From Legionella clemsonensis (GTDB lineage: Bacteria > Pseudomonadota > Gammaproteobacteria > Legionellales > Legionellaceae), in the NCBI RefSeq assembly GCF_002240035.1, contig NZ_CP016397.1, positions 974,001 to 1,038,000 of the forward strand: DNA of 64,000 nt, written 5' to 3'. How positions within the stretch are numbered: position 1 is the first letter of the stretch; the number at the start of each line of letters is the position of its first letter. The notes below the pieces were generated by a model that made no database searches, was not told the origin of the DNA, and worked only from the letters and a program-made list of their open reading frames with translations. Positions 1 to 10,343 of the stretch are shown here, in pieces. Position numbers and translations under genes: made by a program.

Positions 1-2
1 GT

Positions 3-362
3 GGTGATAGCATCAATGTATTAAATAGTCATTTTGTTAAGCCTGAGCCTATCGATCCAATTCCCGAACCGCATTTTTGGCAGAAGGATTTGTTTTGGTC
101 AATAATAAAACAAATTGGCGCTGCTCTTTTTGTGCTGGCACTTATTTTTGGACTGTTTAGACCCTTGTTTAAGTCCTTGGTTGGTCAGCAGAAAGAAGAG
201 CCTGAGCCTGAACAACAACCTGAACTGACTTATCAGGCACAACAAAATCTATTACCTATCGCCAATGATTATGAATCACAATTGGCATTACTACGCCAGG
301 TAGTAGATAAAGAACCCAAACGGGTAGCACAAGTAGTAAAAACCTGGGTTGAACGAGGATAA
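3..362 (+). CDS. fliF: FliF, flagellar MS-ring protein (3' end only)
   Basis: This is the C-terminal part of FliF, which builds the membrane MS ring of the flagellar basal body. The open frame runs in from the window edge and carries the FliF signature GDSINV near the periplasmic C-terminus. A single membrane helix (WSIIKQIGAALFVLALIFGL) follows, then a charged cytoplasmic tail ending RVAQVVKTWVERG. That tail is the part of FliF known to bind FliG, and fliG starts 2 bases after the stop. Only about 119 residues are visible. The ATG at 90 lies inside the gene and is not its start. Confidence 0.93.
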   Translation, partial: GDSINVLNSHFVKPEPIDPIPEPHFWQKDLFWSIIKQIGAALFVLALIFGLFRPLFKSLVGQQKEEPEPEQQPELTYQAQQNLLPIANDYESQLALLRQVVDKEPKRVAQVVKTWVERG

Positions 363-364
363 AC

Positions 365-1354
365 ATGGATGGAATAGAACGGGCTGCAATTTTACTTTTA
401 GGTATGGGTGAGAAAAATGCTGCCGAGGTACTAAAGCACCTTGAACCACGGCAAGTGCAAAAAGTAGGAATGGCTATTTCTACCATGAGCAGTGTGAGTA
501 AAGCCAAAATGCAGGGTGTTCTGGGTGAGTTTTTAAATGCCATTGAAGATCAAACCAGCTTAACTGTGGATGCGGAAAACTACCTTAGAACAGTCTTGAT
601 TAATGCCTTAGGCGAAGAAAATGCCATTCCATTTATTGATAGAATCCTTGTTTCTGATAAAGACAGTGGACTTAATCGTCTTAAATGGCTGGATGCACGC
701 TTAATTGCTGATGTTATCCGCAATGAACATCCACAAATTATTGCCACAATTTTAATTCATCTGGATAGCGAGCAGTCAGCAGAGGTAGTAAGTTACTTCT
801 CTTCTGAGAAGCGTGCAGAGGTTTTACTGCGCATGTGCACTATTGATACTGTAAAACCAGAGGCTATTTCAGAACTCGGTCATGTCATTGAGCGGCAGCT
901 AAGTGGGCAGAAAGTGGGGAAAACTGCCTCTGCGGGTGGCATTAAAAGTGTAGCTGATGTTATTAATTTTCTTGAAGGTTCCGTAGAAACTGATGTGTTG
1001 GATAGAATCCAGGAATGGGATTCTGAACTGTGTGACAAGATCAAAGACAAAATGTTTGTCTTTGAAAATCTGGTGGATATGGATAATCGTAGCGTTCAGA
1101 CCCTACTACGTGATGTTTCTACTGAACAACTTATGCTGGCACTTAAAGGAACAACAGAACCTGTAAAAGAAAAAATTTTTGACAACATGTCAAAACGAGC
1201 TGCTGATCTGTTAAGGGATGATTTAGAGATGCAGGGCCCTGTAAAAGTGAGTGAAGTTGAAAAAGCACAGCGAGACATTCTGGCGATTGCACGAAGTCTT
1301 GCTGAGGAAGGAAAGATTGCCTTGGGTACGAAAGGTGGCGATGAGATGATTTAA
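365..1354 (+). CDS. fliG: FliG, flagellar motor switch protein
   Basis: FliG is the rotor protein that couples the MS ring to the FliM/FliN C-ring and takes torque from MotA. At 329 residues it has the usual length. The N-terminal FliF-binding domain begins DGIERAAILLLGMGE. The middle domain carries the conserved EHPQ motif at residues 121-124, and the C-terminal domain holds the charged torque-helix region (KRAADLLRDDLEMQGPV). It starts 2 bases after fliF, and the ATG at 365 has GAGGA just upstream. A gap of about 80 bases precedes fliH. Confidence 0.97.
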   Translation: MDGIERAAILLLGMGEKNAAEVLKHLEPRQVQKVGMAISTMSSVSKAKMQGVLGEFLNAIEDQTSLTVDAENYLRTVLINALGEENAIPFIDRILVSDKDSGLNRLKWLDARLIADVIRNEHPQIIATILIHLDSEQSAEVVSYFSSEKRAEVLLRMCTIDTVKPEAISELGHVIERQLSGQKVGKTASAGGIKSVADVINFLEGSVETDVLDRIQEWDSELCDKIKDKMFVFENLVDMDNRSVQTLLRDVSTEQLMLALKGTTEPVKEKIFDNMSKRAADLLRDDLEMQGPVKVSEVEKAQRDILAIARSLAEEGKIALGTKGGDEMI

Positions 1355-1436
1355 GTGATAACAGTACTCAGGATGTAACGACCGTGACTTACATCCGCGA
1401 GTCTTTAGCATTAGAGACAGACAATAGAGGCTACAC

Positions 1437-2090
1437 GTGAAAAATGAGTTTCAACCGCTCTATCAAGAGAAGGACAAAGAGGAGTTTAATATTTGGGAAC
1501 TCAAAATGCCTGAGCTTAAGCCTGCTGTAGAAATCAATCCTGAGGAGGAATTTGCCAAAGAGTGTGAAAAGCTACGTGAGGAGGCAAAACAGCAAGGTTA
1601 TCAGGAAGGTCTACAAAAAGCTGCACTTGAACTGGAGGCAAAAAAACAGGAATTACTGGCCTGGTTTCATTTCTTTAAAAAGCCTGTTGCTCTCCTTGAT
1701 AAAAAACTCAGCCATGAATTGATCCAAACAATTACATGGGTATGTGAAGTTTGTATTGGAATAGAACTATCTATCCACCCTGAGAAACTATTATTGCTCC
1801 TTGAAGATATAAAAAAGGAATTACCTACTCTTCAAGGAGAAAGGCAGCTCTTTATGAATCCAATTGATGTTCAATTGCTGCGCAGTGAGCTCAATGACCA
1901 GGAGATTGCAGAATTAAATAATATCCTTATCGCTGATGAAAAATTGGAAAGGGGCGATTTTTACTTAAAAAGTGATTATAGCGAACTGGATGGACGACTA
2001 AAAACGCGCTTACAGCAAATCTTTAAAAAGGAATTGTCTGAAACAGCAACGAACTCCCAAGACGAAGATTCTCACAATGGCCTGCTATGA
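1437..2090 (+). CDS. fliH: FliH, flagellar export ATPase regulator
   Basis: FliH is the peripheral stalk of the flagellar type III export ATPase; it binds FliI and tethers it to the export gate and C-ring. The 217-residue protein has an acidic N-terminus and a Glu/Lys/Gln-rich helix ([19 protein letters not shown], about residues 45-63). A C-terminal domain of the V-type ATPase E-subunit kind follows. FliH diverges fast, so position between fliG and fliI is strong support. The start is GTG at 1437 with AGAGG about 8 bases upstream. The 3' end overlaps fliI by 14 bases, suggesting translational coupling. Confidence 0.9.
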   Translation: MKNEFQPLYQEKDKEEFNIWELKMPELKPAVEINPEEEFAKECEKLREEAKQQGYQEGLQKAALELEAKKQELLAWFHFFKKPVALLDKKLSHELIQTITWVCEVCIGIELSIHPEKLLLLLEDIKKELPTLQGERQLFMNPIDVQLLRSELNDQEIAELNNILIADEKLERGDFYLKSDYSELDGRLKTRLQQIFKKELSETATNSQDEDSHNGLL

Positions 2091-3429
2091 GTCGCAATTA
2101 ATAAAGAAGTTAAACAATTTGCGCTTAAAGCCTGCTACAGGTCTGCTTCATTGTGGTCGAGTCAGCAGAGCAGTGGGACTTACTTTGGAAGCGAGAGGTT
2201 TTCACCAACCGGTAGGAGCAAGATGTTGGGTAAAAATTAATCAAACAGACCAGGTTGAAGCTGAAGTAGTTGGATTTGATAATAAAAATGCTTATCTAAT
2301 GTCTATTGGGCATACGCAAGGTATTGGACCAGGGATGCTTATTATTCCTAGCGGTAAAGTAGCACAAGTAGGTGTCGGATATAATTTATTGGGAAGAGTT
2401 ATCAATGGTGCTGGAATTCCTATTGATGATAAAGGAGAAGTTGAAACATTAGAAAATTATCCTTTAATTAGTCAACCGTTTAACCCTCTCAAAAGAGCCG
2501 CAATTGATACGCCTATGGATGTAGGAGTGCGAGCGATTAATGGACTACTTACAGTCGGGCGCGGTCAGCGAATCGGTCTGTTTGCAGGTAGTGGCGTGGG
2601 AAAATCAGTGCTCCTTAGTATGATGACCCGTTTTACCGCAGCTGATCTTGTTGTGGTAGGATTAATTGGTGAGCGTGGGCGAGAGGTTAAAGAGTTTATT
2701 GAGCATAATCTCGGAGAAGAAGGTCTTAGACGTTCTGTTGTAGTGGCTGCCCCTGCTGATGAAAGTCCTTTGATGCGATTGCATGGCGCAATGGTAGCTA
2801 CGAGTATTGCGGAGTATTTTCGTGATCAAGGAAAGCATGTTTTATTACTTATGGACTCCCTCACGCGCTTTGCTCAGGCGCAGCGTGAAATCGCCTTATC
2901 GATTGGAGAGCCCCCTGCAACGAAAGGTTACCCGCCCTCAGTATTTGCCAAACTACCACAATTGGTGGAACGTGCGGGTAACGGTAAGCCTGGTAGTGGG
3001 TCTATTACTGCCTTCTACACGGTATTAGCTGAAGGGGATGATCAGCAAGATCCAATTGCTGATGCGGCACGAGCAATTCTTGATGGACATATCGTGTTAG
3101 ACAGAGAATTGGCTGAGGCAGGACAATTCCCAGCCATTAATCTTGAAGCATCCATTAGTCGGGTCATGCCGAATGTTGCTACAGAAGCTCAAATAAAGCA
3201 GATGCTTTTAGTAAAAAAATATTTAGCGATTTACGAAAAGAATAAAGATCTCATCTTATTAGGAGCCTATTCGAAAGGAAATGATAAACAATTAGACAAA
3301 GCAATCAAATTTCGTGATAAAATTAATGAATATATCGTTCAGCATATGGACGAAAAAGTAGATTTTACGATTAGTCTGCAATGGCTTGATCATTTGGCAG
3401 CTTTACTGGACGAAGAAGCTAAATCATGA
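2077..3429 (+). CDS. fliI: FliI, flagellum-specific export ATPase
   Basis: FliI is the hexameric ATPase that energises and unfolds substrates for flagellar type III export at the cytoplasmic face. It is 450 residues, as expected. Walker A is GSGVGKS at residues 171-177 and Walker B is LLLMD at 256-260. The family stretches [12 protein letters not shown] and [12 protein letters not shown] are intact. The ATG at 2077 overlaps the end of fliH, and the stop overlaps fliJ by 4 bases (ATGA). No lesion is visible. Confidence 0.97.
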   Translation: MACYESQLIKKLNNLRLKPATGLLHCGRVSRAVGLTLEARGFHQPVGARCWVKINQTDQVEAEVVGFDNKNAYLMSIGHTQGIGPGMLIIPSGKVAQVGVGYNLLGRVINGAGIPIDDKGEVETLENYPLISQPFNPLKRAAIDTPMDVGVRAINGLLTVGRGQRIGLFAGSGVGKSVLLSMMTRFTAADLVVVGLIGERGREVKEFIEHNLGEEGLRRSVVVAAPADESPLMRLHGAMVATSIAEYFRDQGKHVLLLMDSLTRFAQAQREIALSIGEPPATKGYPPSVFAKLPQLVERAGNGKPGSGSITAFYTVLAEGDDQQDPIADAARAILDGHIVLDRELAEAGQFPAINLEASISRVMPNVATEAQIKQMLLVKKYLAIYEKNKDLILLGAYSKGNDKQLDKAIKFRDKINEYIVQHMDEKVDFTISLQWLDHLAALLDEEAKS

Positions 3430-3902
3430 ACTCACGCAAGGAACGTTTGTTAAAATTATTAGCTGTAAAAGATCGAGCTACTAAAGTAGCCATGGAAAAC
3501 TTACTGCGAGCACGCGAGCAATTTCTATCGGATAAATCACGTCACAACCAATTATTAGGATATCGTCAAGATTATGTGCAACAGCTTCATAATTTGGGTA
3601 ATGCAGGGTGTATGGTAGGGCGTATGCGTAACCGAATTGATTTTATTGCACAACTGGATACAGTTTTGAGCCAACTGAACCAGCATCTGGCACAGCTTGC
3701 AAAACAACGGTCGCATTATGAGGCTATGTACAAAAAGGCGAAATCAGAGCAAGATGCTGTGAAGCGCTTGCTTGAACGTTTGGAAGAGCAACAACATTTA
3801 AAACAGGAACGAATGGAACAGAAAGAAAGTGATGAGTACGCGCAAAAGCAATGGTATAGTAAAAGTTCAACTATTAACTTTAATATAAAACGCGGTGAAT
3901 AA
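3426..3902 (+). CDS. fliJ: FliJ, flagellar export chaperone/stalk
   Basis: FliJ is the small coiled-coil stalk that inserts into the FliI ring and links it to FlhA; it also handles export chaperones. The 158 residues are almost all helical and charged, with long heptad-like stretches (about residues 15-50 and 75-145). This is the only feature that marks this poorly conserved family. The identification therefore rests on size, coiled coil and position after fliI (4-base overlap). It overlaps the next gene by 8 bases. Confidence 0.85.
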   Translation: MNSRKERLLKLLAVKDRATKVAMENLLRAREQFLSDKSRHNQLLGYRQDYVQQLHNLGNAGCMVGRMRNRIDFIAQLDTVLSQLNQHLAQLAKQRSHYEAMYKKAKSEQDAVKRLLERLEEQQHLKQERMEQKESDEYAQKQWYSKSSTINFNIKRGE

Positions 3903-6900
3903 ATTAATTAAACGATGCTGGATGCTGCTAGCCATCCTAATTATTGCTGCCGCGGTTATTTCTAGCCTTTTCCGTGCATTAACTCCGTGGGCCACACAAT
4001 ACAGAACTGATGTAGAGCGTCATCTATCTGCTTTGTTAGGTGAACCTGTGACCATTCATGCTATGGAAACGGGGTGGTACTGGTTTGAACCTGTCATTAA
4101 ATTAAAGCAAGTTGAAGTATTGGATGGTACTAAAGCTGTTCTCAAATTAAAAAAATTATTTGTAGGTATCAATCTCTTTAGTTCACTATGGCATTGGCAA
4201 ATTCAGCCCGGGGTATTGTATATCGATGACTTACATTTAAGTTTGCATGAGACAGACAATGGCTGGGAAATTGATGGCATTGCTAATAAACAGAAGATGA
4301 CTTTTGATTTTAAAGCTTTAAAGCCAGTGATGGAGTGGATTTTAGGGCAACAAAAGATTATTTTAAAAGATATCTCAGCCAATTTTTATTTTAAAAATGG
4401 CGCCCTAATTCCGTTTGATGATTTGGATTTAAGTATTGCCAACCACTCAGGGCGTTATCGTATAAAAGGTAATGCACACCTGGGACAGACTACCGCAACT
4501 CATTTTGAATTATTAGCTGACCTGGATTTAAATGCTGAGACATTAAATAATACATCAGGTCATATTTATTTTGCAGCTCATCAGTTATTGCCTGCCCAAT
4601 GGCAACAATTTATGCCTCAAGCACGCTTTCGGGCAATGGGAGGAAAAGGAGATATCCAGCTATGGGCCGATGTTAGCAAAGGAAAGTTTGCAAATGCGCA
4701 AGCAAGATTAAATTTTGATCATTTGGCTTGGGGCGATAGTCAAACAGAAAAAGATCAATTAATACAGTCGTTGCGCGCCAATCTAGCCTGGAAGCCTCAA
4801 AAGAAGGGGGGGTGGCAACTTGCCGGTGATCACATCGGTTTGCGGTTGGGTGGTATTTCATGGCCGGAAAATTCTTTTTTAGTGCGTTATCAACCAAGTA
4901 CGCAAAATTATTTTGTATATATTAAAAATATTTTATTGCAGTCTTTATTTTCAACGTCGATTGCCTGGCCTGAATCAATGAATGCTGTTTTGGCTATAAA
5001 ACCTTTTGGTGAACTGCATGATACACAGCTCCAAATTAATGCAAAAAGGGTTGATTATCTTCTTTCGCGTTTTGTAAATCTTGGCTGGTTGTCGAATAAC
5101 AATTATCCCGGTATTGAAAATTTATCGGGTGTGATTTATTGGCAGCCTAACGAGGGTCGGTTGGAATTTGATAGTAAAAACACCCTGGTTGTTCCTCAAG
5201 ATCAGCCTCCTGTTAATTTTCCTGTGTTCAATGCTGCTTTTGATTGGAAGGAGTTAGACCAAGGCTTACGGGTAAGTATGGAGCGATTTATTATCAGTCA
5301 TCCTTATCTTTTGCTGAGTGCTCAGGGAGTTGCTGATGAAGTTACTAAAGATTCTTTAGGTGCTGTGCGTTTGAAAGCAGAATTTTCTGCTAATCATGCC
5401 GAGGAATGGATGACTTATTTACCTTCCAGGCATTTAAAGCCCAAGTTGAATGCATGGCTTAAAAATGAGGTTAAACATATTGCCAAAGCTACGGGGGAGT
5501 TGACCATCAATGGTAATATGAAAGATTTTCCTTTTGACACACAACCAGGTGAGTTCTCGATTAAGAGCTATCTGTCAGGCGTGGATTTGGTTTTTGCTCC
5601 TAATTGGCCTCTAACTCGGGATATTGAAGCTTATTTGAATGTCAATAAACGAACTCTTGAAGCAAGCATTGTGCATGCCAATCTTCAGGGAATTGCAATT
5701 GAAAAGGGTAATGTACGTCTTAATAATTTGGGTTTAGATCGCGAAACATTATTAATTCATACCAAGGCAGAAACAGAGGCGAGAAAGGCTTTAACCTATG
5801 TACGATCTTCACCTCTGAAGAAAAAACTATCTGCTTTAAATATGTTGGAAATAAATGGACCGTTAGCTTTAGATTTACAATTAGAGGCACCACTTTATCC
5901 TGAGAATGATGACATATTGGCTTTAGGAGATATTGCTTTTAATAAAAACCATGTAAAAGTACATCATGCAGTGGACGATATCGAATTGAAAAATTTCTCG
6001 GGAACTCTGCAATTTGATCAAGACAGTGTCCTTGATAGTAACCTTCAGGCTTCTCTCTTGGGGAATCCAGTTGCTATTCTAATTAAAACCATTAAAGGAC
6101 CAACGCCTTCAACGAAAGTAAGCGTTAAAGGCCAAACGGATATATCGGTTCTAAGAGACAAATTTAAACTACCTGTGTTTTCACTCATGCAGGGTTCTTT
6201 AGGGCTAGAGAGTTTATTGACGATTACCGATGAACCCGGTGATTTGGATCATTTGCGAATTCAAACTTCCTTACAGGGTTTAGCCATTGATTTGCCACCT
6301 CCTTTGGGAAAAACCAAGGAAAGCAAGGCTCCCTTAAATATTGATATTGATTTTAACCCGCAAAAAGCAGTGCGATTACGCTTTAATTATGCCAGTCGTC
6401 TTAGCAGTGATTTATTATTTTCCGGCAATAAAGGCAATTTTGCCTTGCAAAAAGGAAAAATTATTTTAGGGGATAAGAATATTGTTAGCCATGAACAACG
6501 GCATGGTTTACAAATTCTGGGTATCTTGCCGGAATTTGATTTGCAGCAATGGCTTCGTGTAAAAGAAAAAATGACAACCAATAATCAACAGAATATTCCT
6601 GATGCAATCCATTTAGTTGATATTAAATTAGGCCTTGCCAAAGTTTTCAATCAAAGTTATAAAAATCTATCTTTTAGGGCGCAAAAATACAATGAAAGTA
6701 GCTGGTCAATTCACTTAGAGCAAGAAAAAATTGCAGCCAATCTTCGCTATCAACCGGCTAGTAATACAGTCACTGGATTCATTGAAAGGCTACAACTGGA
6801 CTTTGATCATCCTATTGATTTCACGTCTGCTTCCACATTAAAACCTGCTGATTTGCCCAATTTTGACTTAAGGATTGCTTCACTCCAGGTAAAGGGTTTA

Positions 6901-7689
6901 AATCTTGGTGATGTTGCACTGAAAACAAAAGCCTTTAAAAATCGATGGGAACTTAATTCTTGTAAAATCAAATCCCCATTTTATGAGCTCACCGCCAGAG
7001 GTAGCTGGGAAGGAAAGGGTAAAATTAATACCACTCAATTACAGGCAGATTTACATATCACCAATCTTGCTAAAAGTTTGGAGGAGTGGAAAATAAGTCC
7101 GGTGGTTGAAGCTAACAAAGGCGATGTACAGTTTAGAGGTGGTTGGCCTGGTGCAATCTATAATTTTTCTTTATCCAAGCTTCATGGGCAAATGGCAATG
7201 CGGTTTAAAGATGGCCGCATTACTAATCTAAGTCCTGAAACGGAAGAAAAACTTGGCTTGGGGAAATTGCTCAGTATTCTGAGCCTGCAGACTATCCCTC
7301 GTCGTCTTAAGCTTGATTTTAGTGATTTATCTGAGGATGGATATAGTTTCGATGAGTTTAAGGGAAGCTTTATGATTGACAAAGGAGTAATGACAACCAG
7401 GGACAGCTACATTGATGGACCTGTTGCTTATGCCAGTATGAAAGGAAATCTGGACATTGCCAAACAATATTATGATCTTGATTTAAAAGTTAATCCACAT
7501 ATTACAGCCAGCCTTCCAGTAGTAGCAACGATTGCTGGAGGACCTATTGCAGGCATTGCTACATGGGTAGCCAGTAAACTTATTAATCAGGGGATGCAAA
7601 GAATAAGCGGCTATACCTACAAAATTTCAGGCCCCTGGCGACAACCTATCGTGCAACAGGTCAAAATTATAAAAAAATCTAATGGTTGA
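3895..7689 (+). CDS. yhdP: YhdP-family AsmA-like lipid transport protein
   Basis: A very large (1264 residues) AsmA-superfamily protein of the YhdP type. It has one N-terminal membrane helix (about residues 8-28, CWMLLAILIIAAAVISSLF) and a long periplasmic body of repeated beta-rich segments. E. coli YhdP, almost the same length, is one of three redundant proteins (with TamB and YdbH) moving phospholipid to the outer membrane. The C-terminal domain (GPVAYASMKGNLDIAKQYYDLD, then a hydrophobic VVATIAGGPIAG stretch) is typical. The start is GTG at 3895, overlapping fliJ by 8 bases, so it may be co-transcribed with the flagellar genes although its role is envelope-wide. Confidence 0.88.
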   Translation: MNKLIKRCWMLLAILIIAAAVISSLFRALTPWATQYRTDVERHLSALLGEPVTIHAMETGWYWFEPVIKLKQVEVLDGTKAVLKLKKLFVGINLFSSLWHWQIQPGVLYIDDLHLSLHETDNGWEIDGIANKQKMTFDFKALKPVMEWILGQQKIILKDISANFYFKNGALIPFDDLDLSIANHSGRYRIKGNAHLGQTTATHFELLADLDLNAETLNNTSGHIYFAAHQLLPAQWQQFMPQARFRAMGGKGDIQLWADVSKGKFANAQARLNFDHLAWGDSQTEKDQLIQSLRANLAWKPQKKGGWQLAGDHIGLRLGGISWPENSFLVRYQPSTQNYFVYIKNILLQSLFSTSIAWPESMNAVLAIKPFGELHDTQLQINAKRVDYLLSRFVNLGWLSNNNYPGIENLSGVIYWQPNEGRLEFDSKNTLVVPQDQPPVNFPVFNAAFDWKELDQGLRVSMERFIISHPYLLLSAQGVADEVTKDSLGAVRLKAEFSANHAEEWMTYLPSRHLKPKLNAWLKNEVKHIAKATGELTINGNMKDFPFDTQPGEFSIKSYLSGVDLVFAPNWPLTRDIEAYLNVNKRTLEASIVHANLQGIAIEKGNVRLNNLGLDRETLLIHTKAETEARKALTYVRSSPLKKKLSALNMLEINGPLALDLQLEAPLYPENDDILALGDIAFNKNHVKVHHAVDDIELKNFSGTLQFDQDSVLDSNLQASLLGNPVAILIKTIKGPTPSTKVSVKGQTDISVLRDKFKLPVFSLMQGSLGLESLLTITDEPGDLDHLRIQTSLQGLAIDLPPPLGKTKESKAPLNIDIDFNPQKAVRLRFNYASRLSSDLLFSGNKGNFALQKGKIILGDKNIVSHEQRHGLQILGILPEFDLQQWLRVKEKMTTNNQQNIPDAIHLVDIKLGLAKVFNQSYKNLSFRAQKYNESSWSIHLEQEKIAANLRYQPASNTVTGFIERLQLDFDHPIDFTSASTLKPADLPNFDLRIASLQVKGLNLGDVALKTKAFKNRWELNSCKIKSPFYELTARGSWEGKGKINTTQLQADLHITNLAKSLEEWKISPVVEANKGDVQFRGGWPGAIYNFSLSKLHGQMAMRFKDGRITNLSPETEEKLGLGKLLSILSLQTIPRRLKLDFSDLSEDGYSFDEFKGSFMIDKGVMTTRDSYIDGPVAYASMKGNLDIAKQYYDLDLKVNPHITASLPVVATIAGGPIAGIATWVASKLINQGMQRISGYTYKISGPWRQPIVQQVKIIKKSNG

Positions 7690-7709
7690 AGCAGATTATA
7701 GGATTCGTC

Positions 7710-8252
7710 ATGTGGAAGGCAGTTTTACAATGTTATTGGCAAGTGGCTACCTTTAAGGAAAGTCCTGCCAACACACCTTATTCGGTACCTTTATTGGTTT
7801 TTGTAGCCTTTTTATTTTTTATTCTAATTGTGCTGCAGTGGTATATGGCAGACATAAAACAGCAGTTTGAAATAACAAGTTCAATCGCTGCGGGGCTAAG
7901 TTTAATTATTGTTTATTTTATTTTTACTTTTTTATTGTTAAAGCTTAACGACAAAGTTAATCGACTAATTCAATCCCTAACTTCGCTGCTGGCAAGTCAT
8001 TTCATAGTACATGTTTTTGCTTTGCCTTTATTGATTGTTGCCCCGGCTTTGGCTGCAGCCAAAGTAAGTCATGGTTTGGCTCTATTATTAGGTTTAATCT
8101 ATCTGATTTTGACTCTAATTCTAACAGTATGGCAGTTTTTGGTGACGGTTCATGTGTATAAGCTGGCATTAGAGGTAGATAATTTAACTGCTGTTCTGGC
8201 AAGTTTTGGATTATTAGCCTGTAATATTTTAACTGTGTCCTTTTGGCGATGA
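7710..8252 (+). CDS. Small polytopic membrane protein, function unknown
   Basis: I do not recognise this family with certainty. The protein has about 180 residues and roughly five hydrophobic helices (for example VPLLVFVAFLFFILIVL, LSLIIVYFIFTFLLLKL, LALLLGLIYLILTLILTV), the general look of Yip1-like membrane proteins. I prefer the ATG at 7710, which has AGGA seven bases upstream. A longer version could begin at TTG 7686, overlapping the stop of yhdP. It sits between yhdP and mpl in one transcription unit, so an envelope role is plausible but only inferred. Confidence 0.7.
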   Translation: MWKAVLQCYWQVATFKESPANTPYSVPLLVFVAFLFFILIVLQWYMADIKQQFEITSSIAAGLSLIIVYFIFTFLLLKLNDKVNRLIQSLTSLLASHFIVHVFALPLLIVAPALAAAKVSHGLALLLGLIYLILTLILTVWQFLVTVHVYKLALEVDNLTAVLASFGLLACNILTVSFWR

Positions 8253-8260
8253 GAAAAATT

Positions 8261-9625
8261 ATGCATTTACATATCCTAGGAATTGGCGGAACCTTCATGA
8301 GTGCCTTGGCTATTCTGGCGCGTGAAGCAGGTTATAAGGTGACTGGTTGTGATGCGAATTGCTATCCTCCGGTAAGTGATCTGTTAAAAGCCAAAGGGAT
8401 TGAGTGGACAGAAGGCTATGAGGATACTGCTCAAGCCTTAAAAGCAGACTCGGTGATTATAGGAAATGCAATTAAGAGAGGAATGCCAGTACTGGAAGCA
8501 GTACTTAATGCCGGAAAAAATTATATTTCAGGCCCCCAGTGGTTGGCTGAAAATATATTACCTCGTTATCGTGTATTGGCCGTTGCTGGCACCCATGGGA
8601 AGACAACAACAACTTCCATGCTGGCATTTATTCTTCAGCAGGCTGGTCTTAATCCTGGATTTCTCATTGGGGGAGTTGCTCCAAATTTTAATACTAGCGC
8701 TTTTTTAGGGCGGGGAGAATGGTTTGTCATTGAGGCGGATGAATACGATAGTGCCTTTTTTGATAAACGGCCTAAATTAATGCATTATCGACCTGAAGTG
8801 GCCATTCTTAATAATCTTGAATTTGATCATGCAGATATCTATGCCAATCTGGAAGCAATTCAACAGCAATTTCACCATTATCTGAAGACTATTCCTGGAA
8901 AGGGGGTAGTCATTAAACCCCGAGATGATGTGGCGCTTAATCAGGTTATAGCGCAAGGTGTTTTTTCAGCAGTGGAAGAGCTGGCTTTCAAGGGGCATGC
9001 GACCTGGCGCGCTGAAATACTTGAGGACAGTGGAAAAGCCTTTCGTATTTGGTACAAAGGTACACCAGTGACTGAAGTGAATTGGCCTTTAATTGGTCAA
9101 TTTAATGTTGAAAATGGTTTGGCAGCGATTGCTGCGAGTTACCATGCCGGAGTAGATATTGAGACTGCAGCCCGTGCATTGGCAGAATTCAAACCTGTCA
9201 AACGCAGACTGGAGATTAAATCGGAACGGCACGGAGTTACTGTCTATGATGATTTTGCTCACCATCCTACTGCAATAACAAAAACGGTTAACGCTTTAAA
9301 AAACAGCGGTCGTCATGAGCGAATATTGGCGGTTTTAGAGTTTGCCTCTTATACCATGAAAACCGGGATACATGCAGGGGCAATGGCTCAAGCTTTATCA
9401 GCTGTTGATCATGTCTATGTGTTGAACCCGGAGCATTTTAGCCTTGATAAAGTCATTCACGACTGGCAGTGTCCTTATCAAATTTTACCCGATGCGAGTA
9501 CTATCATTGCTGCGGTAGTTGAGGAAACTCGTCCCGGTGATGCTGTGTTAATTATGAGTAATCGAGGATTTGATAATATTCATCAAAATTTAGTCTTGCA
9601 AATTGATTTAAAATTTGGCAAATGA
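8261..9625 (+). CDS. mpl: Mpl, murein tripeptide recycling ligase
   Basis: UDP-N-acetylmuramate:L-alanyl-gamma-D-glutamyl-meso-diaminopimelate ligase. It re-attaches the tripeptide recovered from old cell wall to UDP-MurNAc, using ATP, in the cytoplasm. The family signatures are clear: HILGIGGTFM at the N-terminus, the ATP loop GTHGKTTT at residues 110-117, EADEYDSAFFDKR, NNLEFDHADIY and YDDFAHHPTAI. About 454 residues matches the family. The chosen ATG at 8261 gives the normal N-terminus. An in-frame ATG at 8249 overlaps the previous stop and would add four residues. Mpl substrate contains meso-DAP, matching the DAP-type MurE encoded at 25.2 kb. Confidence 0.95.
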   Translation: MHLHILGIGGTFMSALAILAREAGYKVTGCDANCYPPVSDLLKAKGIEWTEGYEDTAQALKADSVIIGNAIKRGMPVLEAVLNAGKNYISGPQWLAENILPRYRVLAVAGTHGKTTTTSMLAFILQQAGLNPGFLIGGVAPNFNTSAFLGRGEWFVIEADEYDSAFFDKRPKLMHYRPEVAILNNLEFDHADIYANLEAIQQQFHHYLKTIPGKGVVIKPRDDVALNQVIAQGVFSAVEELAFKGHATWRAEILEDSGKAFRIWYKGTPVTEVNWPLIGQFNVENGLAAIAASYHAGVDIETAARALAEFKPVKRRLEIKSERHGVTVYDDFAHHPTAITKTVNALKNSGRHERILAVLEFASYTMKTGIHAGAMAQALSAVDHVYVLNPEHFSLDKVIHDWQCPYQILPDASTIIAAVVEETRPGDAVLIMSNRGFDNIHQNLVLQIDLKFGK

Positions 9626-9752
9626 AGATTTATCATTCAATTGTTGCAAATTCTTTGGCAGATTGTTATAAAAAAAGAAGGTTCCCAAGGATGGCTTTGG
9701 GTGGCAGGCTCGCTGTGTTAGGTGCGGGCGAAGGGCTTGCAAGGAGAAAACC

Positions 9753-10334
9753 ATGCCAATGTATGAGGATTTGCAACATAACGCCAAAAATTTAACGGTC
9801 CTGCTAACTCATGCATTAGGCAAACAAGTGACTTATGGCGGTTTATTTTGTACCTGTCTTCCTTCTCTTACCAATCAACAATTATTTAATGATGCCGATT
9901 TAATTCAGCAAATAGCAGAATGTCTTGATTTTTACAGAGGTATAACCAGTGCGGGGAAAGCAATTACTCCTCATACCCGATATCTTGTTCTAGTTGGGAT
10001 TTATCTCTATGTTTGGTATCAATATGATAGTCTTTTGCAAAGTTACTTAAATAAACCTTTACTGAAATTATTTCAGCAGCATCTTGGGATTACTTCTTTA
10101 AATGAACTTAAACCAGAATTTTATAAGGCCTGCCTTGAGGAGCTGGATGATTTTTGCAATTGGGTTTATGAAAAAAGTAATCAATATCAGCAAACATACA
10201 AGTTATTTCAAGCTTTCCCCACCAACATGCAAGGAAACCTTCATACGCAAAAAGAGCAGATTACCGCCAGTTTATCTTGGGACAATTTATTTTCAGGATT
10301 AATGACAAGAATAGGAATTAAAGGCCTATTTTAA
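9753..10334 (+). CDS. Hypothetical protein, possible effector
   Basis: Unknown function. It has 193 residues, no signal peptide, and one fairly hydrophobic stretch (YLVLVGIYLYVWYQY, about residues 84-98). The ATG at 9753 has a good Shine-Dalgarno (AAGGAGA). The next gene follows after only 9 bases with its own AAGGAG, so the two are probably one operon. Neither resembles the mpl or clpB neighbours. Cysteines cluster near the N-terminus (FCTC). The gene pair sits as an island between conserved genes, the usual setting of lineage-specific Legionella genes. No enzymatic motif could be assigned. Confidence 0.6.
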   Translation: MPMYEDLQHNAKNLTVLLTHALGKQVTYGGLFCTCLPSLTNQQLFNDADLIQQIAECLDFYRGITSAGKAITPHTRYLVLVGIYLYVWYQYDSLLQSYLNKPLLKLFQQHLGITSLNELKPEFYKACLEELDDFCNWVYEKSNQYQQTYKLFQAFPTNMQGNLHTQKEQITASLSWDNLFSGLMTRIGIKGLF

Positions 10335-10343
10335 GGAGAACAT

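Noticed and set aside
9622-9795. 57-codon frame overlapping the mpl stop (ATGA)
   Set aside because: The position suggests coupling, but it overlaps the start of the next gene, has no protein-like pattern and is better explained as leader DNA with a small hairpin near 9682-9699.
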